DNA of 64,000 nt from an uncultured Sphingomonas sp. (GTDB lineage: Bacteria > Pseudomonadota > Alphaproteobacteria > Sphingomonadales > Sphingomonadaceae), in the NCBI RefSeq assembly GCF_913062585.1, contig NZ_CAJXWX010000006.1, forward strand, positions 100,329 through 164,328, given 5' to 3'. The first letter of the stretch is position 1, and each line of letters opens with the position of its first letter. Under the pieces are notes generated by a model. It did not search any database. It was given only the letters and a program-made list of their open reading frames with translations, and was not told the origin of the DNA. Of this stretch, positions 1 to 7,401 are shown piece by piece. The position numbers were made by a program, and so were the translations under genes.

Positions 1-849
1 GTAATTGTGGTGGCAATTGACCGCCTCCAACTCCGCCTCGAACGGCTTGGGCGTCACCTTGCGCATCGCGGCGATGACGTTGGTCATCATCATCCGCCGG
101 TTGAGCGCCGCATAATCCTGCGCCCAGCCGACCGCCTCGACATAATCGTCGAAATGGTCGGTCCCTTCCGGGAAGTACGCCAGATCCTCGTCGGGCAGGT
201 TCAGGTGCCATTTGCGCATGTCCTGCTTGGCCAGCTCGATGAAGAAGGTGCCGATCGCGTTGCCGACGCCGCGCGACCCGGAGTGCAGCATCACCCACAC
301 CCGCGCTTCTTCATCGAGGCACAGCTCGACAAAGTGGTTGCCGGTGCCCAGCGTCCCCAGATGCACGAGGTTGTTCGTGTTCTTGAGCCGCGGGTGCTTC
401 TCGCAGATCCGGTCAAAGCGCTGGACGAGCGTCGCCCAGGCCGAGACGATCGCGGGCGGCGGCGAGCCCCAACTCCCATTGTCGCGCTTGCCACGCCCGA
501 CGCTGCGGCCATGCGGTACCGCCTGCTCGATCGCCGAGCGCACACCCTCCAGATGGTCGGGAAGGTCGCTCGCCATTAGCGAGGTGCGCGCCGCCATCAT
601 GCCGCAGCCGATATCAACCCCGACCGCCGCCGGAATGACCGCGCCCTTGGTCGGGATCACCGACCCCACGGTCGCGCCGATGCCGATATGGACGTCGGGC
701 ATGGCGGCGACATGCTTGAAGATGAACGGCATCTGCGCCGCCCGCGCCAATTGCGCCCGCGCGCCGTCCTCGACCGGCACGCCCCGCGTCCAGGCCTTGA
801 TCGGCACGCCGCCGGGCACCTGGGTAAATTCGAACATCGCTTCGGTCAT
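1..849 (-). CDS. rtcB: RNA-splicing ligase RtcB (3' part cut by window edge)
   Basis: RtcB joins RNA ends carrying 2',3'-cyclic phosphate or 3'-phosphate to 5'-OH ends using GTP and Mn2+, in the cytoplasm. The reverse strand reads from an ATG at 847-849 preceded by a strong AAGGAGG ribosome site. It shows the family signatures VPIKAWTRGVPVE near the start, MPDVHIGIGATVGS, AAVGVDIGCGMMA with the metal-binding aspartate and cysteine, HSGSRGVGN, and NCHHNY close to the edge. About 283 residues are visible; RtcB proteins run to roughly 400-480, so the C-terminus lies outside. The gene is last in view of the rsr-Y RNA-rtcB unit and should be expressed from the sigma54 promoter at 2918-2933. Whether rtcA follows cannot be seen. 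Identification is secure. Confidence 0.95.
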   Translation of the reverse strand, partial: MTEAMFEFTQVPGGVPIKAWTRGVPVEDGARAQLARAAQMPFIFKHVAAMPDVHIGIGATVGSVIPTKGAVIPAAVGVDIGCGMMAARTSLMASDLPDHLEGVRSAIEQAVPHGRSVGRGKRDNGSWGSPPPAIVSAWATLVQRFDRICEKHPRLKNTNNLVHLGTLGTGNHFVELCLDEEARVWVMLHSGSRGVGNAIGTFFIELAKQDMRKWHLNLPDEDLAYFPEGTDHFDDYVEAVGWAQDYAALNRRMMMTNVIAAMRKVTPKPFEAELEAVNCHHNY

Positions 850-873
850 GACGACCTCCTTGTAAGATCCGGT

Positions 874-976
874 GCTGGCAACGAGGGTTTGCGGGACATC
901 CGGGTCGCCCCGGTGCGGATTCGAACCGCTCGGCCTTTCGGCCTCTACCGATGTAGTCCCACAGGCATTTGCCAGC
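874..976 (-). ncRNA. Y-RNA-like RNA 3 (tRNA-like, rtcB-proximal)
   Basis: The ends are complementary: GCTGGCAA (976-969) pairs with TTGCCAGC (881-874). Inside, the conserved block GGCAAATGCC then TGGGACTACAT is followed by a tRNA-like module. That module has a GGTAGAG D-loop-like segment, a GGCC-GAAA-GGCC hairpin in the anticodon-arm position, and a T-arm GCGG-TTCGAAT-CCGC. ACATC and GATGT can form an acceptor-like helix. The RNA lies between rsr and rtcB, where Salmonella carries its yrl Y RNAs, which Rsr binds. It is not a true tRNA: it has no complete acceptor stem or normal anticodon arm. Exact ends are inferred from the closing stem. Confidence 0.8.
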
Positions 977-988
977 GTATTGATGGGT

Positions 989-1076
989 CACGGCGACGAG
1001 GGGATGATGAGACACGCGCCCGGTCATGAACCGGGTGGCTGGCATCCCGAATGTAGTCCCATCGGCATTCGCCGTG
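989..1076 (-). ncRNA. Y-RNA-like RNA 2 (reduced, no T-arm)
   Basis: This is the second of three tandem units. The ends CACGGCGA (1076-1069) and TCGCCGTG (996-989) form an 8-bp closing stem. The shared block GGCGAATGCC and TGGGACTACATTC is present, as is the shared 3' motif CTCGTCGCC. The interior differs: instead of a T-arm it holds a hairpin CCCGGT-TCATG-ACCGGG, enclosed by a GGGATG/CATCCC helix. It therefore keeps the presumed Rsr-binding stem but not the tRNA mimic. It is the shortest unit, at about 88 nt. Confidence 0.72.
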
Positions 1077-1084
1077 TGGAAATG

Positions 1085-1230
1085 GGCCGTGGCGACGAGA
1101 AGTGGCGAGACGTTGCGCGACCTTGAGCTACACTCCCATGGCGGGATTTGAACCCGCATCTCCCGGTTGCCCGGGCGCTCTACTCTCCGGTCTGTCCTGG
1201 AATGTAGTCCCACCGGCATTCGCCACGGCC
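1085..1230 (-). ncRNA. Y-RNA-like RNA 1 (tRNA-like, rsr-proximal)
   Basis: It begins 5 nt after the rsr stop. An 11-bp perfect closing stem is formed by GGCCGTGGCGA (1230-1220) and TCGCCACGGCC (1095-1085). Inside are the shared block GGCGAATGCC and TGGGACTACAT, an acceptor-like helix CTACATTCC/GGAGTGTAG with one G-T wobble, an AGTAGAGC D-loop-like piece, an anticodon-arm-like CCCGG-GCAA-CCGGG hairpin, and a perfect T-arm GCGGG-TTCAAAT-CCCGC at 1141-1157. This matches the architecture of bacterial YrlA RNAs: an Rsr-binding stem plus a tRNA-mimicking domain. The RNA is probably cut from the rsr-rtcB transcript; processing is inferred. Confidence 0.8.
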
Positions 1231-1235
1231 TTCCT

Positions 1236-2771
1236 TCAAACTTCCGTTTCGTTGACGATCCCGACCCAGTCGCGCACCTCGCCTCGGGCGAAGCGCGCGA
1301 TCGTATCGAATACCGCGTCGGAGAATCCTCCGACATTCAATATCTCCGGCCGCCCCGTCGCCTGGGTGGTTCCGTGCGGCTGGATGTCGACACAGACCAG
1401 CCGAGCGTTCGGGTTGCGACGCTTCAGCCGATCCCATTCGCGCATCGTCGCCGTCGCGCCGTGCCGGCTTTCATCGACCCAGGACTGATTGTCCGAGACG
1501 ATGACGACCAGATCGACCTTCGCCCGCTCGCGGTTGAGCCGAGCGAGCGGTGCCGACACCGCCGTCCCGCCGCCGCACACCGCCGCCAGCCGCGCGGCAT
1601 TGGCGGCAAGCCTGGCGTGCGGGTCCAGTGCGAGATCAACGACGTCGAACGCGAACGGCAGGACACGCGCCTGGCCATTGGTCCGCAGCACCGCCGAGGC
1701 GACCAGCGCCGCCACGTCGACGCACGCCACCTTCGTCGTCGCGCCCTTGCGATAGCCGGTGACCGGCGACCCCATCGAGCCCGAAACGTCGGGGCAGACC
1801 ACGACATGGCCCGGCACCACCGGCACACTCGCCAGCGACGCCTCCAGCGCGGTTTCCAGCGCCGCCTGCACCGCGAGCGGCACGCCCTCCCCCACCGATC
1901 GCAAGGCGACCAGCAGCTGATAGGGCAGCACGCCCGGTCCCGGCACCGCCAGCCGCGCAGCCGCCGCCTCGGTCACGCCCGCCACGCCGAACGCCCCGTG
2001 GCGCGCCAGCGTGTTGAGATTGATCCGAAGCGCCTGCCAGCCCATGTCCAGCGCCAGCGCGCCCCATTGCTCCGCGTTCAGCGGAAAGGCGGTCAGCCAT
2101 TGGAACGGCACCGGCGGCAGCGGCAACGTGAGATCGCGCTTCCACGCCTCGAACGCCGCGATCTCGACTGGCAGCGCAGCGAGGTCATAGGGCTTGCCGA
2201 GCAGCCAGCCATAGAAAGCGCGACGCGTCGCATCGGCGGGCCGAGGGTGGACCATGCGGACGATGTCGGCCAGGCTCGGATCCTTGCCGGTCGCCGCCGC
2301 CATCAGGTCGCGCATCGACGCCCGCTCCAGCCACTGCGTCACCAGACGCTTGGGCCGGGTGCCCAGCGACGACCGCCCGACCTGCCCGGACCGCAGGATC
2401 TGCACATAGCTGCGCAACATCCGCCCAGTGTCGATCACATGACCGAACACCTTCACCGCCAGGTCGGGCTCCGCGACCGTCAGATAAGCCGCGAGCAAGG
2501 CGGGCATGTCCTTCATCGCTCCCCCCCGGCGCGCATAGACCGCCGCCCTGGCCACAAAGTCCGGGTCGCAGTCTCGCGCAGCGGCGAGCGCCTCGGCCAG
2601 ATGCTGCTCGGCACCGGCAAAGACGCTGTCGGCCAGCGTGCCGGTCGCGGCCAGTTGGGCAAGCTTCGCCTGCGGGCCATAGGCATAGGCCGCCGCCCCT
2701 TCCCGGTTCACCGCATCGGCGCGGGGCATCCATCGCACCACGACATTTGCGAACAATCCCTTGTTGGCCAT
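1236..2771 (-). CDS. rsr: Rsr, Ro60-like TROVE/vWA RNA-binding protein
   Basis: This is the bacterial orthologue of the Ro60 autoantigen, a ring-shaped protein that binds Y RNAs and defective RNAs and in bacteria can tether polynucleotide phosphorylase. The 511-residue product starts MANKGLFANVV at 2771, behind GAAGGGAG. An upstream in-frame ATG at 2891 is less likely because it lies beyond the mapped sigma54 start region. TROVE HEAT-like repeats fill about residues 1-310 (for example IDTGRMLRSYVQILRSG, GWQALRINLNTLARHG). A von Willebrand A domain follows with an intact MIDAS motif DVSGSMGS near residue 330 and a VSDNQSW strand. It is followed directly by three Y-RNA-like genes and rtcB. Confidence 0.95.
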   Translation of the reverse strand: MANKGLFANVVVRWMPRADAVNREGAAAYAYGPQAKLAQLAATGTLADSVFAGAEQHLAEALAAARDCDPDFVARAAVYARRGGAMKDMPALLAAYLTVAEPDLAVKVFGHVIDTGRMLRSYVQILRSGQVGRSSLGTRPKRLVTQWLERASMRDLMAAATGKDPSLADIVRMVHPRPADATRRAFYGWLLGKPYDLAALPVEIAAFEAWKRDLTLPLPPVPFQWLTAFPLNAEQWGALALDMGWQALRINLNTLARHGAFGVAGVTEAAAARLAVPGPGVLPYQLLVALRSVGEGVPLAVQAALETALEASLASVPVVPGHVVVCPDVSGSMGSPVTGYRKGATTKVACVDVAALVASAVLRTNGQARVLPFAFDVVDLALDPHARLAANAARLAAVCGGGTAVSAPLARLNRERAKVDLVVIVSDNQSWVDESRHGATATMREWDRLKRRNPNARLVCVDIQPHGTTQATGRPEILNVGGFSDAVFDTIARFARGEVRDWVGIVNETEV

Positions 2772-2917
2772 CGTCCAACTCCCTTCAAAACTGGTCAGGG
2801 CGGCTGGCCGTGCCCGCAACGCTAAGCCCTGTCGGCTTTCAGGGCGGTCGGCCCATTCCGACCGCCCCTGCCGCCCATCGGATCGTTCCATGTCATGCGA
2901 TCCGACATGCCAGGCTT

Positions 2918-2933
2918 AGCCAGAAGCGTGCCA
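2918..2933 (-). promoter_or_regulatory. sigma54 (-24/-12) promoter of the rsr-Y RNA-rtcB unit
   Basis: On the reverse strand the sequence reads TGGCAC-GCTTC-TGGCT. It matches TGGCAC-N5-TTGCW with the invariant GG and GC at the correct spacing and one deviation (TG for TT in the -12 element). Transcription would start near 2907, giving a leader of about 135 nt before the rsr ATG at 2771. The facing gene encodes RtcR, a sigma54 activator, which fits exactly. Confidence 0.82.
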
Positions 2934-3006
2934 AACAGGCTGACGACGCGCCGAAATCACATCAACTCCTGGAATAAACCGTATTTTCTTCTGTGCCGCC
3001 AAGACC

Positions 3007-3050
3007 GTGGCGGACTAGCGCGATCCGCCGATCCTGATCGACAAGGATCG
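3007..3050. promoter_or_regulatory. Inverted repeats between rsr and rtcR, candidate RtcR enhancer sites
   Basis: Two inverted repeats lie 75-135 bp upstream of the sigma54 promoter: CGATCCT (3029-3035) with AGGATCG (3044-3050), and a GC-rich CCGCC...GGCGG pair that begins a few bases upstream of 3007. Sigma54 activators usually bind such sites 80-150 bp upstream, so these are the best candidates. No binding consensus for this RtcR is known to me, and the downstream repeat could instead act in the rtcR leader. Confidence 0.4.
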
Positions 3051-3072
3051 CATCTTATCCCATAGTATCGTC

Positions 3073-4665
3073 ATGCGCCCAACCGTCGTTTTCGGCTTTC
3101 TCGGCTCCACGCTCGATGCGAGCAAGTTCGGCCCCTCGCGCTGGACCAAGTGGCGGCCGACCGTGGGCCTGACCATGCATGAGGATTTGCGGGTCGACCG
3201 GCTGGTCCTGTTGCACGGTACCCAGCACCAGCGGCTGGCCGACTATATCGTGGAGGACATCGCCTCGGTCTCGCCGGAGACGCAGGTCGAACCGCGCATC
3301 CTGGACTTCGCCGATCCGTGGGATTTCGAGGAGGTCTATGGCAAGCTGCTCGACCTCGCCCGCGCCTATCCGTTCGATCCGGAGGCGGAGGATTATCTGG
3401 TCCACATCACGACCGGCACCCATGTCGCGCAGATTTGCCTCTTCCTGCTGACCGAGGCGCATTATCTGCCCGGCCGCCTGCTCCAGACGCAGCCGGCCCG
3501 TGGGGCTGGTGGCGCGGCTGGGACGTGGAACGTCATCGACCTGGACCTGTCCCGCTACGACAGCATCGCCACGCGCTTTGCTGCCGACAGCGCCGAGAGC
3601 GCCAGCGTCCTGAAATCGGGCATCGACACGCGCAACGCGGCCTTCAATGCGATGATCGACGAGATCGAGCAGGTCGCCGTCCGCAGCCGCGCGCCCTTGT
3701 TGCTCATGGGACCCACCGGCGCGGGCAAGAGCCAGCTCGCCCGGCGCATCTATGAGTTGAAACGGGTCAAGCGACAGGTGAAGGGGCCGCTGGTCGAGGT
3801 GAACTGCGCGACGCTGAAGGGCGACAGCGCGATGTCGGCCCTGTTCGGCCACCGCAAGGGCGCCTTCACCGGCGCCGCTGCGGACCGTGCCGGGCTGCTG
3901 CGCACGGCGGACACTGGCGTGCTGTTCCTCGACGAGATCGGCGAACTCGGCCTTGACGAACAGGCGATGATCCTGCGTGCGATCGAGGACAAGCGCTTCC
4001 TCCCCGTGGGCGCCGACAAGGAGGTGGAGAGCGATTTCCAGCTGATTGCCGGCACCAACCGCGACCTGGCCGCCGGTGTGGCGGCAGGTACGTTCCGCGA
4101 CGATCTTTATGCCCGGCTGAACCTCTGGACCTTCGCCCTGCCAGGTCTTGCCGAGCGTCGCGAGGATATCGCGCCCAATCTCGACTATGAACTCGATCGC
4201 CACGCCGAGCGGGAGGGCGACCGCATCACCTTCAACAAGGAAGCGCGCGACCATTATCTCACCTTCGCGACGAGCGCCGAGGCGCGCTGGCCCGGCAATT
4301 TCCGCGATCTCGCCGCCAGCGTCACGCGGATGGCGACGTTCAGCCCGTCGGGGCGGATCAATGTCGACTGCGTCACCGCTGAGATCGCACGGCTCAAGCG
4401 CCTATGGACGGGCGGGGCGGACGCGCCCGATGTACTCGCCGATCTGCTGTCAACCGAGCAGTTGGACGCGCTGGACCCGTTCGATCGGGTCCAACTGGCG
4501 CATGTCGTTGCGACGTGTCGCGCGAGCCGGTCCCTGTCCGACGCCGGACGCACCCTGTTCGCCGCCTCCCGCCGCCAGCGCACCTCGACCAACGACGCCG
4601 ATCGCCTGCGCAAATATCTGGCGCGGTTCGACCTGAACTGGGCCGATCTGGTCGGCGATCGCTGA
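3073..4665 (+). CDS. rtcR: RtcR, sigma54-dependent activator of the RNA repair operon
   Basis: RtcR senses RNA damage and turns on the rtc operon. The 530-residue length is almost that of E. coli RtcR. The N-terminal part (about 1-185) is the RtcR CARF-like sensor, with VLLHGTQHQ and the VHITTGTHVAQI loop expected to bind a cyclic-phosphate-bearing RNA or oligonucleotide signal. The AAA+ domain follows, with Walker A GPTGAGKS near residue 213, the sigma54-contact loop GAFTGA near 263 and Walker B VLFLDEIGEL near 285. The C-terminus (LSDAGRTLFAAS...) is the short helix-turn-helix region of the family. It is transcribed away from rsr. The ribosome site is weak (AAGGAT about 20 nt upstream), in line with low regulator levels. 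Confidence 0.96.
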   Translation: MRPTVVFGFLGSTLDASKFGPSRWTKWRPTVGLTMHEDLRVDRLVLLHGTQHQRLADYIVEDIASVSPETQVEPRILDFADPWDFEEVYGKLLDLARAYPFDPEAEDYLVHITTGTHVAQICLFLLTEAHYLPGRLLQTQPARGAGGAAGTWNVIDLDLSRYDSIATRFAADSAESASVLKSGIDTRNAAFNAMIDEIEQVAVRSRAPLLLMGPTGAGKSQLARRIYELKRVKRQVKGPLVEVNCATLKGDSAMSALFGHRKGAFTGAAADRAGLLRTADTGVLFLDEIGELGLDEQAMILRAIEDKRFLPVGADKEVESDFQLIAGTNRDLAAGVAAGTFRDDLYARLNLWTFALPGLAERREDIAPNLDYELDRHAEREGDRITFNKEARDHYLTFATSAEARWPGNFRDLAASVTRMATFSPSGRINVDCVTAEIARLKRLWTGGADAPDVLADLLSTEQLDALDPFDRVQLAHVVATCRASRSLSDAGRTLFAASRRQRTSTNDADRLRKYLARFDLNWADLVGDR

Positions 4666-4694
4666 CCCGGCGGGGACGGCGGGCGGGTATCGGC

Positions 4695-5222
4695 TCAGTT
4701 CGTCCGGTCGAGAAAGCCGTCGGGCAATTGGCCCGGCGCGGCGTCGATGACCGCGTCATTGTCGGGGCCGCGCTGTTCCATGAACGTGATCTTCGCGAAC
4801 TCGCCGATGACGACATAGGGGTAGGCCGGCCCTTCGTCGCGGAACCGCTCCATGTCGGGGATGAAGTCGTTCTGATGGCAGATCGTCTTTTCGGGATGCT
4901 GCCCCTCGCCCGCTATCCATTGCGGAAAGAAGATAGTCCCGTGGATCAGCCGCCGCTCGATATCGAAGTACAGGCTGACACAGGTGCCGGTCGGCTCGTG
5001 CCAGTCGGCCTTGTACATGCCGGGGGCCAATTGGACGAGGTTCATCGCTTGGTGCGTGACCCAGCGACCGCCGACCAGCCCCTGGTGGATGCGATAGTCG
5101 CAGGTCGTCGCGTTGCGCGCATACTATTCATACCGCCACCCATTGGCGTAGGTGTAGATGAAGTGGTGGCCGACAAAGGCGGCCAGGTCCTGCGGCAGGC
5201 CAAGATCCGTTTCCATGCTCAT
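4695..5222 (-). pseudogene. padC: Phenolic acid decarboxylase, interrupted by an in-frame TAG
   Basis: Intact PadC decarboxylates ferulic, p-coumaric and caffeic acids to vinylphenols. From the ATG at 5222 (GAGGAG 7 nt upstream) the frame reads [21 protein letters not shown], then TAG at 5126-5124, then YARNATTCDYRIHQGLVGG, TEPTGT.VSL, HGTIFFPQW and QNDFIP. These are all hallmark PadC blocks. In related enzymes such as Lactobacillus PadA the stop position is Trp (YEWYAKN), so one G-to-A change of TGG to TAG explains it. Everything else is intact in one frame, giving a normal length of about 175 codons, so decay is recent or the base is a sequencing error. An internal ATG (5045) could start only a truncated protein without the first strands. 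Confidence 0.88.
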
Positions 5223-5259
5223 ATTCATGCTCCTCATGGTTTGAAATTACGGCTGGCGA

Positions 5260-6045
5260 TCAATCGAAGCGGAAGCCCGAGATCGCCGTTTTCAGGACGT
5301 TTTCGTGATAGACGCGCGTGCCGGGACCATCGGCTGCACCGGCCGCGACCATCAGCGGCAGCAGATGCTCGGCCTTGGGATGGGCGATGCGCGCGGCGGG
5401 TGCGCCTTCCCAGTTCGACAGCGCCGCCGCCCGCTCCGGCCCCGGGCGCGACACCGCCGCGTCCAGCCAGGCATCAAAGGCTTCGCTCGGCGCGGTGAAG
5501 CGCGGATCGCCATAGCCGCGCATATTGTGGAAACTCATGCCCGAGCCGAGGATCAGCACGCCCTCGTCGCGCAGCGCCGCCAGCGCCTGGCCCGCCGCGA
5601 CATGCTGGGCGGGGTCCAGCGCCCGGTCGACCGACATCTCGACCACCGGGATCGCCGCATCGGGCAGCGCGACCTTCAGGGGGATGAAGACGCCGTGATC
5701 GAGCCCCCGCTCGGGGTCGACCGTCGCGACGAAACCCGCATCGCGCAGCAGCCCCGCCGCCCGCGCCGCCAGCGCGGGCGCGCCCGGCGCGTCATAGCGC
5801 AGCTCATAGGTGTGGGGCGGGAAGTTATAATAGTCGTAGAGCAGCGACGGCCGCTCCGCCCCCGTAAAGGCGAAGCCCTCCGTCTCCCAATGACCGGAGA
5901 CAACCAGGACGGCACCCGGCCGTTTGGGCAGGCTGGTGGGCAGGTCGCGCAGGAACGCCGCCATGCCGGTCCAGATGCCTGCGGGATCCTCCATGAAAAA
6001 GCAGGGTCCACCGCCATGGGGAATGAAAAAGCTGGGCTGTCGCAT
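5260..6045 (-). CDS. DODA/LigB-type extradiol aromatic ring-opening dioxygenase
   Basis: Members of this family (YgiD, plant DODA, LigB superfamily) open catechol-type rings such as 4,5-DOPA with a His-bound metal. The start at 6045 is chosen because of AAAGGACG just upstream and the normal 261-residue length. The conserved FIPHGGGP (His10), VVSGHWE (His52), LDHGVFIPL and SFHNMRGYG blocks supply the metal ligands. It is followed after 37 bp by the padC pseudogene and is divergent from a LysR gene. An aromatic catechol substrate from the same pathway as the hydroxycinnamates is plausible but not shown. Confidence 0.9.
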   Translation of the reverse strand: MRQPSFFIPHGGGPCFFMEDPAGIWTGMAAFLRDLPTSLPKRPGAVLVVSGHWETEGFAFTGAERPSLLYDYYNFPPHTYELRYDAPGAPALAARAAGLLRDAGFVATVDPERGLDHGVFIPLKVALPDAAIPVVEMSVDRALDPAQHVAAGQALAALRDEGVLILGSGMSFHNMRGYGDPRFTAPSEAFDAWLDAAVSRPGPERAAALSNWEGAPAARIAHPKAEHLLPLMVAAGAADGPGTRVYHENVLKTAISGFRFD

Positions 6046-6137
6046 CGGTCGTCCTTTCGAAACATCAGATGGCATCGCTCCGCGTCGATGATAATAGGCG
6101 CATTCGGAACTTCACTTTCTACTCTTGGTGTAAAATC

Positions 6138-7043
6138 ATGGACCGATTGACGAGCATCGAGCTTTTCGTCCGCGCCATTCGCAGCGGCGGCCTTTCGGCG
6201 GCCGGGCGACAGATGGGCATGTCACCGACCATGGCCGGGCGACATCTCGACGCGCTGGAGGCGCGACTGGGCACGACGCTCGTCACCCGGACGACCAGGC
6301 GGCTGGTCCTGACCGAGGCGGGGACGGCCTATCTGGCGCGGGCAGAGCGTATCCTGATGGATCTGGCGGAGGCCGATGCGGATGCATCCGCCTCATCGCG
6401 AAAGGTCGAGGGGTTGTTGCGCGTCAGCGCGCCGATGACGTTCGGGACGATGCATGTCGCCCGGCTCGCCGCGGCGTTTCGCGAGCGGCATCCCGGCGTC
6501 ACCATCGAACTGGGCCTGGGCGATCGTTATGTCGATCTGGTCGAGGAACGCTGGGATATGGCAATCCGCATCGGTCGACTGGCGGACAGCAGCCTGGTCG
6601 CGCGGCGACTTGCCCCCATGCGGCTCGCGATCTGCGCCGCCCCCGCCTATCTGGCGCGATATGGCACGCCGGAGCGGGTGGAGGATCTGGCCGAGCATGT
6701 CTGTCTGGGCTTCACCTTGAACGAGCTGACCGGGGCTACCGCCTGGCGGTTCGGCACGGACGGCGGCAGGCGGGTATCGGTGCAGGGATCGCTCTATGCG
6801 AATAATGGCGAGGCGCTGGTAGTGGCGGCGGTGGCGGGCCAGGGGCTGGTCTATGGCCCGCGCTTCATCGCGCAGCCGGCGCTGGATCGCGGCGATCTGG
6901 TCGAGGTGACGCTGGCCGAGCCGCTGGCCGATCTGGACGGCGTCTTCGCGGTGACGCATCCGACCCGCCACCCCCTGGCCAAGACCCGCGCCTGGATCGA
7001 TTTCCTGATCGAGGAAATCCCGCTGCTGGCGGGCGCCTGGTAG
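6138..7043 (+). CDS. LysR-family transcriptional regulator
   Basis: The 301-residue protein starts MDRLTSIELFVRA at 6138; the longer reading from 6069 adds a segment that overlaps the divergent promoter. A winged helix-turn-helix fills residues 1-60 (GGLSAAGRQMGMSPTMAGRHLDALEARLGTTL, within it the recognition helix). The periplasmic-binding-protein-like effector domain follows (LLRVSAPMTFG, GDRYVDLVEERWDMAIRIG, APAYLARYGTP). Domain order and length are typical of the CrgA/DmlR-like branch. It is divergent from the dioxygenase-padC unit with 92 bp between starts, so it most likely regulates those genes in response to an aromatic ligand. Confidence 0.92.
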   Translation: MDRLTSIELFVRAIRSGGLSAAGRQMGMSPTMAGRHLDALEARLGTTLVTRTTRRLVLTEAGTAYLARAERILMDLAEADADASASSRKVEGLLRVSAPMTFGTMHVARLAAAFRERHPGVTIELGLGDRYVDLVEERWDMAIRIGRLADSSLVARRLAPMRLAICAAPAYLARYGTPERVEDLAEHVCLGFTLNELTGATAWRFGTDGGRRVSVQGSLYANNGEALVVAAVAGQGLVYGPRFIAQPALDRGDLVEVTLAEPLADLDGVFAVTHPTRHPLAKTRAWIDFLIEEIPLLAGAW

Positions 7044-7401
7044 GGTCGCCCTCCCCCAAGTTCGCCCGTCCCAGACGCGGGCGACGGAGAATTTGCAGAC
7101 TGTGACGTCTCGGGACGAGGAAACCGTAAAAAACCGCCGACCGGGACTGAGGTCGCACAGCTTCGGCAACGTCCTTGTATCGAAGGACGCGAGCGGGCGC
7201 GACCTCGCTGCACAGGACCGGCCGATGACGATTGCGAGCACGACGCTATCCACCCAGCGCCGATCGGCAGTGGACAACGCTTGCTTCCAGTCGCTGCTCA
7301 CATCACCGGCGTCATAGGCATCATCCCATGGTCAATCGGCTGCATAGAGCGATTTCCGTCCCGACCGTCGCTCCCATCACGACCCCGTCAGGAATTTCGT
7401 C
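7044..7401. other. Intergenic region with no recognisable gene
   Basis: These 358 bp separate lysR from the MlaA-like gene. A CGCCCG/CGGGCG inverted repeat soon after the lysR stop (about 7065-7083) could end that transcript. A terminator-like element on the opposite strand is listed separately. Reverse-strand reading frames here have no family features I recognise. Confidence 0.4.
7128..7155 (-). terminator. Intrinsic-terminator-like hairpin with no gene assigned
   Basis: On the reverse strand CGACC and GGTCG form a 5-bp stem (7155-7138), followed by GCGG and six T residues (7133-7128). It points the wrong way for lysR and for the MlaA-like gene, so it would serve an unannotated leftward transcript. 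Confidence 0.35.

Noticed and set aside
901..1200. tRNA genes suggested by GGTTCGAATCC and GGTTCAAATCC T-arms
   Set aside because: Acceptor and anticodon arms are not normal and each unit is enclosed in a longer stem; Y-RNA-like RNAs in the rsr-rtcB context fit better.
1167..2825. 552-residue plus-strand frame across rsr
   Set aside because: Very arginine-rich shadow; the reverse strand encodes an unmistakable TROVE/vWA protein.
4404..5498. Plus-strand frame of 364 residues over the padC pseudogene
   Set aside because: Low-complexity shadow; padC homology on the reverse strand explains the sequence.
6393..7301. 302-residue reverse frame across lysR and the following gap
   Set aside because: Most of it is antisense to lysR, and a terminator-like element lies within it. 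No family features.
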